A DNA stretch of 64,000 nucleotides from Leifsonia sp. Root112D2 (GTDB lineage: Bacteria; Actinomycetota; Actinomycetes; Actinomycetales; Microbacteriaceae): the NCBI RefSeq assembly GCF_001424905.1, contig NZ_LMCU01000001.1, positions 1,853,480-1,917,479 on the forward strand, in the 5' to 3' direction. The stretch's first letter is position 1. Every line of letters starts with the position of its first letter. The notes below the pieces were generated by a model. The model was not told where the DNA came from, made no database searches, and saw only the letters and a list, made by a program, of their open reading frames with translations. Below are positions 1 through 7,435 of this stretch, piece after piece. The translations under genes were made by a program, and so were the position numbers.

Positions 1-154
1 CGCCGATCTGAAACTGGCTGCCGGAGACCGCGAACGACACCGGCACGGCGCCGTTGGCCACTCCGGCCATCATCACCGTGCTGACCAGGGCGACGGGCAC
101 CGCGGCGAGCATGACGCGGCCCGCGTGTGTACTCGTGAGCTTTCGAAACTGCAT
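1..154 (-). CDS. DUF6230 family protein, N-terminal part (cut by window edge)
   Basis: Only the first 51 residues are inside the window. The protein starts MQFRKLTSTHAGRVML, followed by a hydrophobic stretch (about residues 14-35) and then PVSFAVSGSQFQ. That layout, a short basic N-terminus, one hydrophobic segment and an FAVSG(Q/S) motif, is what I know from actinobacterial DUF6230 proteins, which are of unknown function and usually sit beside a DUF6114 membrane protein (which would lie outside the window). A strong Shine-Dalgarno, GGAGGA, lies just before the ATG. The gene is divergent from a TetR regulator, and a perfect palindrome overlaps its likely promoter, so TetR control is probable. 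The family call rests on a short stretch only. Confidence 0.7.
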   Translation of the reverse strand, partial: MQFRKLTSTHAGRVMLAAVPVALVSTVMMAGVANGAVPVSFAVSGSQFQIG

Positions 155-223
155 AGATCCTCCTCGATCCATCGGCCATTCGGTCGCGGCCGTATCCCCC
201 GTTGGGGGGTCATCGCCGGTTCG

Positions 224-251
224 AGCATATTCTCTATTGACGAGATGTCAA
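224..251 (-). promoter_or_regulatory. Predicted sigma-70 promoter of the DUF6230 gene
   Basis: On the minus strand a perfect -35 box TTGACA (246-251) is followed after 16 bases by TATGCT (224-229) as the -10 box. The predicted start lies near 217, giving a 5' leader of about 60 bases that contains the GGAGGA ribosome site. The -35 box is inside the palindromic operator, so bound repressor would block the promoter. Confidence 0.6.
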
Positions 252-255
252 TAGA
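233..255. promoter_or_regulatory. Palindromic operator, probable TetR binding site
   Basis: Two perfect 9-base inverted arms, TCTATTGAC (233-241) and GTCAATAGA (247-255), are separated by GAGAT. The site lies between the divergent DUF6230 and TetR genes, covers the -35 box of the former and lies about 60 bases upstream of the predicted -10 box of the latter. An AT-rich perfect palindrome in such GC-rich DNA is unlikely to be accidental. The neighbouring TetR protein (326-922) is the obvious ligand; this is inferred from position. Confidence 0.65.
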
Positions 256-325
256 CGACGTCGCGGCCAGCGACGCGGGGCACCGCTCTCCGGTTCGTGG
301 GCAACCGCGCCGATAGGCTCGCATC

Positions 326-922
326 ATGGATGTGGAACGGCGTACGCGGCTGACCCCGGAGGAACGCCGCGCCCAGCTCGTTGCACTGGGGGTCGCGACG
401 CTCGCCGAGCATCCGCTGGACGCGCTCACCATCGAAGGTCTCTCCGCGCGCGCCGGGGTCTCACGCGGGTTGCTGTTTCACTATTTCGGCTCGAAACAGG
501 GTCTGCATCGCGAGGTGGTGCGTACTGCTCGGGACAGCATGCTTCATGCCACCGAACCGGTGCAGGACCTCGAGCCGATCGAGCGGCTTCGCGACACGCT
601 CGCGCGCATCGTGAGCTTCGTGCGTGACCACCGGGGAACCTTCTACTCCCTGGTGCGTGGCGTCGCGAGCGGTGACGCGGAGGTGCGCGAGGTTGTGGAG
701 CAGGCTCGCCTCCAGCAGGCAGATCGGGTGATCGCCGTCTTCCTGGAATTGGGCGTCACCGATTCGGAGTTGCTGCGCATCGCGCTGAGGTCATGGGTGA
801 CCTTCGCGGAGGAGGCTCTCGTCGAGAGCGCGCTCAACACCGAGATGCCGTCCGCGCAGATTGTGGCGTTCCTGGAGCGCAGCGTGAAGGCCGTCGCAGC
901 ATCCGTCGCTAGCGACGCATAG
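326..922 (+). CDS. TetR/AcrR family transcriptional regulator
   Basis: A 198-residue protein of normal TetR length. The N-terminal DNA-binding domain spans roughly residues 10-60, with the recognition region SARAGVSRGLLFHYFGSKQGL matching the TetR helix-turn-helix pattern (AGVSxGxLxxYFxSK). The C-terminal half is the variable ligand-binding helical domain. It is divergent from the DUF6230 gene and very probably represses it through the palindrome at 233-255. The ATG is preceded by TAGGCT and six bases with no ribosome site, which suggests a leaderless transcript starting at the A of ATG. The ligand cannot be predicted. Confidence 0.9.
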   Translation: MDVERRTRLTPEERRAQLVALGVATLAEHPLDALTIEGLSARAGVSRGLLFHYFGSKQGLHREVVRTARDSMLHATEPVQDLEPIERLRDTLARIVSFVRDHRGTFYSLVRGVASGDAEVREVVEQARLQQADRVIAVFLELGVTDSELLRIALRSWVTFAEEALVESALNTEMPSAQIVAFLERSVKAVAASVASDA

Positions 923-923
923 C

Positions 924-944
924 GAGCCGCGAGCCGCGAGCCGC
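924..944. repeat. 7-bp tandem repeat, three copies
   Basis: GAGCCGC occurs three times head to tail just after the TetR stop codon, in the short gap before the convergent YedK gene. No function is visible; replication slippage is the simplest explanation. Confidence 0.7.
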
Positions 945-979
945 GAACCCGACGCTGCGCGCTGTGCGCGGCAGGCGGT

Positions 980-1687
980 TCAGTCAAGCGGGGCGATCAG
1001 CTCCGGCCCGTCTCCTTTGACGGGCGCGACCTCATGGAACTCCAGCGTCTCGGCGAGGGGGAGCGCCGCTCGCACGGCCTCATCCAGCAGGTCTTGGTCA
1101 CCGACGATAGTGGGGTCCAGCCAGTGATCCCACCAGTCGCGAGGCAGCGGGACGGGGTTGCGGTCGTGGATGCCGACCAGCTGATCCACAGCATCCGAGG
1201 TGAGAATGGTGGCGGTCAGATGCCACCGGCTCTCGTCGTCGTTCGCCTTCGACGGATCGGCCCACCATGAGTAGAGGGCCGCCATGCCGATGATCTCGCC
1301 CGGCAGCTGAATGAAGTATGGCGTCTTCGTGCCGTCGGCATCGGTGCGCCATTCGTAATACCCGGTGGCGGGGATGACTGCTCGCTTCGACGCGACCGAG
1401 GCCTTGAAGGATGCTTTCGACGCTGCCGTCTCGGCGCGGGCGTTGAACATGGGCGCCTTCAGTTTCAATACTTTCGACCACGTCGGCGTCAACCACCACT
1501 GCGCGAGCTCGAGACGTCGAACCGGCCCATCGTCGCCTTTGACGGATTCGATGACGATCGGCACCGGATCCGTCGGCGCCAGATTCCAGGCCGGTCTCCA
1601 GCTGCCTATATTCGCGAAACCCTCGCTGATGACGAACTCCCGAATGAGCTCGTCGGTCTCTTTATCCATCGCGAATCTGCCGCACAT
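980..1687 (-). CDS. yedK: SOS response-associated peptidase (YedK/HMCES family)
   Basis: A 235-residue protein starting MCGRFAM, so Cys2 becomes the exposed N-terminal catalytic residue typical of SRAP proteins. The family forms a thiazolidine cross-link with abasic sites in single-stranded DNA and thereby shields them; the autoproteolytic removal of Met1 is known for the family. Other family signatures are RPAWNLAPT (about residues 31-39), MFNARAET, IPATGYYEW near the middle, and the HDRNPVPL box near residue 175. The start is certain because Cys2 is required. A TACTCT box six bases upstream of the ATG suggests leaderless transcription. It is convergent with the TetR gene. Confidence 0.95.
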   Translation of the reverse strand: MCGRFAMDKETDELIREFVISEGFANIGSWRPAWNLAPTDPVPIVIESVKGDDGPVRRLELAQWWLTPTWSKVLKLKAPMFNARAETAASKASFKASVASKRAVIPATGYYEWRTDADGTKTPYFIQLPGEIIGMAALYSWWADPSKANDDESRWHLTATILTSDAVDQLVGIHDRNPVPLPRDWWDHWLDPTIVGDQDLLDEAVRAALPLAETLEFHEVAPVKGDGPELIAPLD

Positions 1688-1774
1688 GGCACCAGAGTAT
1701 GCGGACAGCGCGCCGACGGCGGTTTCTGGAGCGCGGACCGGTCGAATAGCCGTTCGCGTGAGTAACGTTGTGCT

Positions 1775-2497
1775 GTGAGCACTACTCCGGATACCGTGAA
1801 CGAGGCGATCCGCGTCATCGACCTCGCGGGCGTGCTCGCCAACGCGATTCTCGGAGGCATCGCGGCGCGATCGGCGCGACTCGATATCGTCGGTTTCGTG
1901 GTGCTGGCGATTCTGTCGGGGCTCGGCGGGGGCATGATCCGCGACACGCTGCTGCAGCAGGGCACCCCGGTCGCGCTCACCGACCCGTACTATCTGATTT
2001 TCGCGTTCGTGGGCGCGGTCATCGCCTTCGTGCTCAAGCTCAACGGGCGGTGGTCGCGGCGCGCACTGACGCTGCTCGATGCGCTTGCGGTCGGATGCTG
2101 GGCAGCGGTGGGAGCGCAGAAAACGCTGGAGGCGGGGCTGGGCTGGTTGCCCGCCGTGATGCTCGGGGTGATCACCGCTGTGGGCGGCGGCATGGTGCGC
2201 GACGTGCTGCTCATGCGGGTGCCCGCGATCTTCGGTGGTAACACGCTGTACGCCACAAGCGCGCTTCTGGCGAGCGTGGAAATGGTGGTGCTCAGCGAGC
2301 TCGGGCTTCCCGCGGTCGGCTCGGCCGTCGCGATTCTGAGCGGGGCGGGTCTCTCCTTGCTGGCACGCCGGTACGGGTGGATACTGCCCACAGAGATGCG
2401 CTTTCGAAGACCACCGCTCTTGAGCGGATGGTGGGGTCGCTGGTCGAAGATCACCGACGTCATGAAAGGGAGGCAGAATGATGGCCGCGGGAGATGA
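1775..2497 (+). CDS. Trimeric intracellular cation (TRIC) channel family membrane protein
   Basis: A 240-residue integral membrane protein with about seven hydrophobic segments and two internal repeats, each carrying a glycine-rich GGG(M/I)xRD motif: GLGGGMIRDTLL near residue 50 and AVGGGMVRDVLL near residue 135. This duplicated motif defines the bacterial YadS/YicG (formerly UPF0126) family, homologous to animal TRIC channels, which conduct monovalent cations as trimers. The last 30 residues are a basic cytoplasmic tail. The GTG start lies six bases after TAACGT with no ribosome site, consistent with a leaderless message. The next gene overlaps its end by 20 bases, so the two are cotranscribed. 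Confidence 0.9.
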   Translation: MSTTPDTVNEAIRVIDLAGVLANAILGGIAARSARLDIVGFVVLAILSGLGGGMIRDTLLQQGTPVALTDPYYLIFAFVGAVIAFVLKLNGRWSRRALTLLDALAVGCWAAVGAQKTLEAGLGWLPAVMLGVITAVGGGMVRDVLLMRVPAIFGGNTLYATSALLASVEMVVLSELGLPAVGSAVAILSGAGLSLLARRYGWILPTEMRFRRPPLLSGWWGRWSKITDVMKGRQNDGRGR

Positions 2498-3752
2498 CAG
2501 CGGTTCGCCGGTGCGCGTATTGGCCGGGCAGGCCGCAATTACCGCCTGGCAGCAGGATGTCTATCGCTCGCTGCACGCGCATCCGGAACTCGGCCACCAG
2601 GAGACACGCACGGCCGCGACGGTCGCCGAGGCCCTGCGCGGATTCGGATTCGAGGTGCAGGAGAAGATCGGCACGACCGGCGTCGTCGGCATTCTTAAGA
2701 ACGGCGACGGACCGACCGTGCTCATGCGTGCCGACATGGATGCGTTGCCGGTGGCCGAGACCACGGGGCTGGACTATGCCAGTACCGAGCACTCCACCGA
2801 CAGCGACGGCAACGAGGTGCCGGTGATGCACGCGTGCGGGCATGACGTACACGTCGCGTGCCTTCTCGGGGCCGCGCGACTGCTCGCCGCGACGCCCGGG
2901 AGCTGGCGCGGAACCTATATCGCCCTGTTCCAGCCGGCCGAGGAGTTGGCCGACGGCGCGGACGTGATGCTGAAAGACGCACTCGCCGAGAAGATTCCAC
3001 GACCGGATGTGGCGCTTGCCCAGCACGTGCTGCCGTTCCCCGCCGGTCACCTCGGCACGCGCGAGGGGGCATTCCTCTCCAGCGGGGACAGCATGCGCGT
3101 CACCGTGTGGGGGCGCGGCAGCCACGGTTCCATGCCCCAGCTCTCCGTTGACCCGGTGGTGCTCGCATCGATGATCGTGGTGCGACTGCAGAGCGTCGTC
3201 GCGCGCGAGATCACGCCGGGAGAGTTCGCGGTGCTGACGGTCGGTCGAATCGCGGGCGGTTCCAAGAGCAACATCATCTCGGATCATGCGGTGCTCGAGT
3301 TGAACATCCGCACGTTCAGTGAGACGACCCGGGCCGCGATAGTGGCCGCCATTCGCCGCATCGTTCAGGGCGAATGCGAGGCATCCGGATCGCCGCAGCC
3401 GCCCGACTTCGAGCTGTACGACCACTACCCGGTGACCAGCAATGACGCGGATGCCACGCAGGCCGTCGCCGCCGCGTTCCGCAACTATTTCGGCGAGCGG
3501 GCCGTCACCCTCGACCGCCAGTCGGCCAGCGAGGACTTCAGTGAGATTCCCGACGCGCTCGGGGTGCCGTACACGTATTGGGGCATCGGCGGCGCCGATC
3601 CGGATGCGTACGCTCGCGCTCTCGAGGCGGGAACCGTTGCCGTCGACATCCCCGCAAACCATTCGCCGAACTTCGCCCCCGTCATCGAACCGACGCTGGA
3701 GACGGGCACCGCGGCGGCGGTCGTGGCGGCGCTCGCCTGGCTCGGGGAGTAG
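2478..3752 (+). CDS. M20 family metallo-amidohydrolase
   Basis: A 424-residue peptidase-M20-type hydrolase of the N-acyl-amino-acid amidohydrolase (hippurate hydrolase/AmhX-like) group. Metal-site motifs are visible: HPELGHQE near the N-terminus, RADMDALPV, MHACGHDVH (His and Asp ligands) and QPAEE (catalytic Glu). GSHGSMP marks the dimerisation lid domain. Such enzymes cleave acyl groups from amino acids or small amides in the cytoplasm; the substrate is not predictable. AAAGGGAGG lies upstream, better spaced for the second ATG (2481) than the first. It overlaps the channel gene by 20 bases, so expression is probably coupled. Confidence 0.88.
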   Translation: MMAAGDDSGSPVRVLAGQAAITAWQQDVYRSLHAHPELGHQETRTAATVAEALRGFGFEVQEKIGTTGVVGILKNGDGPTVLMRADMDALPVAETTGLDYASTEHSTDSDGNEVPVMHACGHDVHVACLLGAARLLAATPGSWRGTYIALFQPAEELADGADVMLKDALAEKIPRPDVALAQHVLPFPAGHLGTREGAFLSSGDSMRVTVWGRGSHGSMPQLSVDPVVLASMIVVRLQSVVAREITPGEFAVLTVGRIAGGSKSNIISDHAVLELNIRTFSETTRAAIVAAIRRIVQGECEASGSPQPPDFELYDHYPVTSNDADATQAVAAAFRNYFGERAVTLDRQSASEDFSEIPDALGVPYTYWGIGGADPDAYARALEAGTVAVDIPANHSPNFAPVIEPTLETGTAAAVVAALAWLGE

Positions 3753-3763
3753 TCTCGGGCCCC

Positions 3764-4144
3764 ATGACGCCAGGCACACTGACCGCTACCGAGCGCCGCC
3801 GGCTGCGTGAGCTGCTTCACAAGAAGCGTCTCGCCACGAAAGAACAGCAGGCCGCGCTCGGCGACGTGATGAACGACATCCGTGACGCTCGAACCGACAC
3901 GCAGGCCGACGACGAGCATGACCCGGAAGGCCCGACGATGTCGTCGGAATGGTCGCGGATCACCGGGCTGCAGGGTGAGGCTGAGGGCGAACTGCTCGAG
4001 ATCGACCGTGCACTGAACCGGCTTGATGATGGCAGCTTCGGCGTGTGCGCCCGGTGTGGAAACCCGATAGGCGTGGAGCGTCTGAAGGCCAGGCCCACGA
4101 CAGAGTTGTGCATCTCGTGCGCGCGTCTGGCCGAATCCGGCTAG
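3764..4144 (+). CDS. TraR/DksA-type zinc-finger protein
   Basis: A 126-residue protein. The N-terminal half is a charged helical region, and the C-terminus carries a DksA-like zinc finger, CARCGNPI followed by CISCA (two CxxC pairs about 17 residues apart). DksA-type proteins enter the RNA polymerase secondary channel, but many short actinobacterial members are uncharacterised, so a role on polymerase is inference. I start at ATG 3764 because the longer upstream reading frame lies inside the amidohydrolase gene. A TAGTCT box that includes the amidohydrolase stop codon ends eight bases before the ATG and may be its own promoter. Confidence 0.85.
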   Translation: MTPGTLTATERRRLRELLHKKRLATKEQQAALGDVMNDIRDARTDTQADDEHDPEGPTMSSEWSRITGLQGEAEGELLEIDRALNRLDDGSFGVCARCGNPIGVERLKARPTTELCISCARLAESG

Positions 4145-4146
4145 GG

Positions 4147-4542
4147 CTACGAGAGTACATCGCCGTCGACGTAGAGCCAGGCGCGCGCCTCACGCACGAA
4201 ACGGCTGCGTTCGTGCTGCACCCCGGGAGCGCCGTCGACCCGGTAGAAGGCGCGAAACTCGACGCTTCCTTCCGTATCGAGCAGTCCTCCGCGAGTCGTG
4301 CTGACGATGTCGAGGCGCCGCCATTGCTGGGCCTGGTCGAGTTCGAGCGTGCTCGGGCCGGTGCGCGGATGCCACGTGCGCAGCAGATACGCCGCGTCGC
4401 CGACCACGAACGCCGAGTATCGGGAACGCATGAGACGTTCGGCCGTTGGGGCCAGGGCGCTTGTGTGGTGGAAGGGCGCGCAGCATCCGCCGTAGCTCTC
4501 TCCGCTGAGGCACGGGCAGCGGGAATCGAGGGGGAGTTGCAC
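4147..4542 (-). CDS. ychJ: YchJ family protein with SEC-C motif
   Basis: A 131-residue protein of the YchJ/UPF0225 family. The N-terminus has the SEC-C-like zinc motif CPCLSGESYGGCC, followed by RYSAFVVGDAAYLLRTWHP, the NTF2-like core signature (LMRSRYSAF, TWHP). Longer relatives such as E. coli YchJ carry a second SEC-C motif at the C-terminus, which is absent here. Function is unknown. The start is a GTG, with GATAAT six bases upstream and no ribosome site, so the message is probably leaderless. The gene is convergent with the DksA-like gene, the two stop codons being only a few bases apart. Confidence 0.88.
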   Translation of the reverse strand: MQLPLDSRCPCLSGESYGGCCAPFHHTSALAPTAERLMRSRYSAFVVGDAAYLLRTWHPRTGPSTLELDQAQQWRRLDIVSTTRGGLLDTEGSVEFRAFYRVDGAPGVQHERSRFVREARAWLYVDGDVLS

Positions 4543-4664
4543 CTGATCATTATCGGCTCCGCTGGGCGCACGGCGGAGTTGTGCACAGAGCCACGAAGAG
4601 TGCCGCTGTCCACAGATTGCGGGAGAAGGAGCGTGCCGTCAGGGGTGGCTGGCATGCTGGGGGA

Positions 4665-6752
4665 GTGACCGACAGCCGCGCATCCGCCCTGAGCATTCTG
4701 CGCACGCTTGTCGGGCGCGACGACGCGGCCTTTCACGAGGGGCAGTATGAGGCGATCGAGACGCTCGTCGACGAGCGTCGCCGTGCGCTGGTCGTGCAGC
4801 GCACCGGATGGGGCAAGTCGGCCGTGTACTTCGTGGCCACCCTGCTGCTGCGCCAGCGCGGCGCAGGCCCGACCATCCTTGTGTCGCCGCTACTCGCCCT
4901 CATGCGTGACCAGATCGCCGCGGCGTCGCGCGCGGGAGTGCGGGCGGTCGCCATCAACTCGGCCAATGCGCACGAGTGGGACGACGTGCTGCAGGCGCTC
5001 GCCAACGACGAGGTCGACGTTCTACTTGTCTCACCCGAGCGACTGAACAACCCGCGGTTCCGTGATGAGCAGCTGCCCGCGCTCGTGCAACGGGCGGGCC
5101 TGCTCGTCGTCGACGAGGCGCACTGCATCAGCGACTGGGGCCACGACTTTCGGCCAGACTACAGGCGGTTGCGCGACCTCATCGCCGAGCTGCCGGCCGG
5201 TATTCCGGTGCTGGCCACCACGGCGACGGCCAACAGCCGGGTGGTGGCGGATGTCGCGGAGCAGCTCGGTCACGGCGCCGGGGTCGTGACGATTCGCGGA
5301 CCGCTTGCGCGAGCATCCTTGAGGCTGGGTGTTCTGCGCCTGCCCGACGCGCGCGCCCGCCTGGGCTGGCTGCTCAGCCATCTCGGCGAGCTGCCGGGCA
5401 GCGGCATCATCTACGCGCTCACGGTCTCAGCCGCCGAAGACACCGCGCGCCTGCTGCGCGACGCTGGCCACGCGGTGCAGGCATACACCGGTCGCACCGA
5501 CCCGGCCGACCGCGAACGGCTCGAGCAGCAACTCAAGAACAACGAGGTCAAGGCGCTTGTGGCCACGAGCGCGCTGGGCATGGGCTTCGACAAGCCCGAT
5601 CTGGGTTTCGTGCTGCACCTGGGCGCTCCCTCGTCACCAGTGGCCTACTACCAGCAGGTGGGTCGTGCCGGCCGCGCCACCGACAATGCCGACGTGCTGT
5701 TGTTGCCGGGCGAGGAAGACGTGCCGATCTGGAATTACTTCGCCACTGCCTCGATGCCCGACGAGCAGAAGGCGCTCGCCGTGATCTCCGAGCTGGGCTC
5801 GGAGCCCCTCTCGACGCCGGCGCTGGAGGCGCGGGTCGATCTCAAGCGCACGCCGCTCGAGCTGCTGCTCAAGGTGCTCGACGTCGACGGGGCCGTGCGC
5901 AAGGTGACGGGTGGCTGGATCGCCACCGGGCATCCGTGGGTCTACGACGCCGAACGTTACGCACGCATCTCGGCCGCGCGTCTCGCCGAGCAGCAGTCGA
6001 TGCTCGACTACGAACGCACCGATGGATGCCGCATGGAATTTCTGCAGCGCGCGCTCGACGATGAGACAGCGGCGCCCTGTGGACGGTGCGACAACTGTGC
6101 AGGGCTCTGGTATCCGATCGACGTGCAGGGCGATGCCGTGGGTGCGGCATCCGCTGCCCTCGATCGCGTCGGCGTCGTCATCGAACCGCGGGCCCAGTGG
6201 CCGTCAGGCATGGACCGGCTGTCAGTGCCGCTGCGCGGAAACATCGCCGTCGGCGAGCGGCTGTCGCCGGGGCGTGCACTGGCGCGTCTCACCGATCTCG
6301 GCTGGGGCGGTGCGTTGCGCACGCTCTTCTCCTCGAGTGCTGCGGATGCCCCGGCGAGCGCCGCGATGATTGCCGCCTGTGTGCGGGTGCTGGCGGAATG
6401 GGACTGGGAGGAACGCCCGGCGGTGGTCGTGAGCATGCCGTCGAGGCGGCGTCCGCTGCTCGTGGAATCGGTGGCGCGCGCCTTGGCCGAGGCAGGCAAG
6501 CTCGACTACCTGGGGCCGCTCGGGCTGGTAGACGGTGGTCCGCGCGGAGAGTCGGGCGGCAACAGCGCCTACCGGCTCGCAAATGTGTGGGAGCGCTTCG
6601 CGGTCGGCGGCGTAGCGGTGCCCGACGCAAAGCCGGTTCTGCTCGTGGATGACCTCGCCGACAGCCGGTGGACGCTCACGGTCGCGGGGCGTCTGCTGCG
6701 CCGCGCCGGGGCATCCTCAGTACTGCCGTTCACGCTCGCGGTCGCGGGGTAA
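4665..6752 (+). CDS. RecQ-family ATP-dependent DNA helicase with C-terminal phosphoribosyltransferase-like segment
   Basis: A 695-residue superfamily 2 helicase. Walker A is RTGWGKS (about residue 45), the DEAH box is VDEAHCISDWGHDFRPDY with the RecQ aromatic loop, and motif VI is QQVGRAGRATD. A four-cysteine zinc site follows (Cys before RMEFLQ, then CGRCDNC), as in the RecQ zinc-binding region. The last 35 residues, with VLLVDDLADSRWTLTVAG, resemble the PRPP loop of type I phosphoribosyltransferases, an appendage I associate with actinobacterial RecQ-like proteins. No HRDC domain is seen. It probably unwinds DNA during recombination or repair. I chose GTG 4665, after GGGGGA, because the frame upstream has no RecQ similarity. 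Confidence 0.88.
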   Translation: MTDSRASALSILRTLVGRDDAAFHEGQYEAIETLVDERRRALVVQRTGWGKSAVYFVATLLLRQRGAGPTILVSPLLALMRDQIAAASRAGVRAVAINSANAHEWDDVLQALANDEVDVLLVSPERLNNPRFRDEQLPALVQRAGLLVVDEAHCISDWGHDFRPDYRRLRDLIAELPAGIPVLATTATANSRVVADVAEQLGHGAGVVTIRGPLARASLRLGVLRLPDARARLGWLLSHLGELPGSGIIYALTVSAAEDTARLLRDAGHAVQAYTGRTDPADRERLEQQLKNNEVKALVATSALGMGFDKPDLGFVLHLGAPSSPVAYYQQVGRAGRATDNADVLLLPGEEDVPIWNYFATASMPDEQKALAVISELGSEPLSTPALEARVDLKRTPLELLLKVLDVDGAVRKVTGGWIATGHPWVYDAERYARISAARLAEQQSMLDYERTDGCRMEFLQRALDDETAAPCGRCDNCAGLWYPIDVQGDAVGAASAALDRVGVVIEPRAQWPSGMDRLSVPLRGNIAVGERLSPGRALARLTDLGWGGALRTLFSSSAADAPASAAMIAACVRVLAEWDWEERPAVVVSMPSRRRPLLVESVARALAEAGKLDYLGPLGLVDGGPRGESGGNSAYRLANVWERFAVGGVAVPDAKPVLLVDDLADSRWTLTVAGRLLRRAGASSVLPFTLAVAG

Positions 6753-6762
6753 ATGAGCCCGG

Positions 6763-7320
6763 CTAATCGATCAGCGGGGGCGGATCGGGTGGGTACGTCA
6801 CCCGCGTGCCGTCGACCTGAGCGAAACGGGTGAGCGTATGCGGCTTCGTCGAGGTCGCGCTCATGATGTCCTCGACGATGACATCGCGTGCGAGCAAGGC
6901 GTCGCCGATCAGCGAGCGGTGACACCGCCACGGAACCGCTTCCGCACACATGATCGCGACGGTCGTTCCGGTAGCGAGCTCGATCAGTCCATGCAGGGCT
7001 TCATCGAATGCCGGCGTCTGCATATAGTCGGCGTATCCGCGGAACGAGGCATTGCGCCACGCGCCGTTCACCCCGGTCTCAGAGTTCTTTGTCGTGTGCC
7101 GCAGCCCGCCGAGACCGGAGAGGCGGCGATAGCCGATGCCCGCCGCCGCGAGGCTGCCTGGCAGTTCGTCTTCGCCGAACTGCGGATTGTGCCGCGATTT
7201 CGGAATGGTGCGCACATCGGCGACAAGGTCTACCGCGTTGGCCTGCAGCATGCCGATGAACTCCTCGATCGGATGCGTCGAGTGGCCGACAGTGAATACC
7301 CGGGTCGCGCGCGCGGACAC
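6763..7320 (-). CDS. DUF488 family protein
   Basis: A 185-residue DUF488 protein of unknown function. Family signatures are TVGHSTHPIEEFIGML near the N-terminus, LVADVRTIPKS, a central FxGYADYMQT segment, and CAEAVPWRCHRSLI, the Cys/His motif typical of the family. The reading frame continues upstream, but that part is the antisense shadow of the neighbouring oxidoreductase gene; GTG 7320, with GGAAGGGAAGG just upstream, gives the usual family N-terminus. It is convergent with the helicase gene and divergent from the FAD oxidoreductase gene. Confidence 0.9.
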   Translation of the reverse strand: MSARATRVFTVGHSTHPIEEFIGMLQANAVDLVADVRTIPKSRHNPQFGEDELPGSLAAAGIGYRRLSGLGGLRHTTKNSETGVNGAWRNASFRGYADYMQTPAFDEALHGLIELATGTTVAIMCAEAVPWRCHRSLIGDALLARDVIVEDIMSATSTKPHTLTRFAQVDGTRVTYPPDPPPLID

Positions 7321-7435
7321 GAAACCTTCCCTTCCGTCGAGACGTTTGCTCCGCACCCTACTCGCGCGGAAGATACTCGCAACCGCCCGCCGGCCAGCCC
7401 GACACGCACGCGCATCCTGGCGTAGCCTCGCACTC

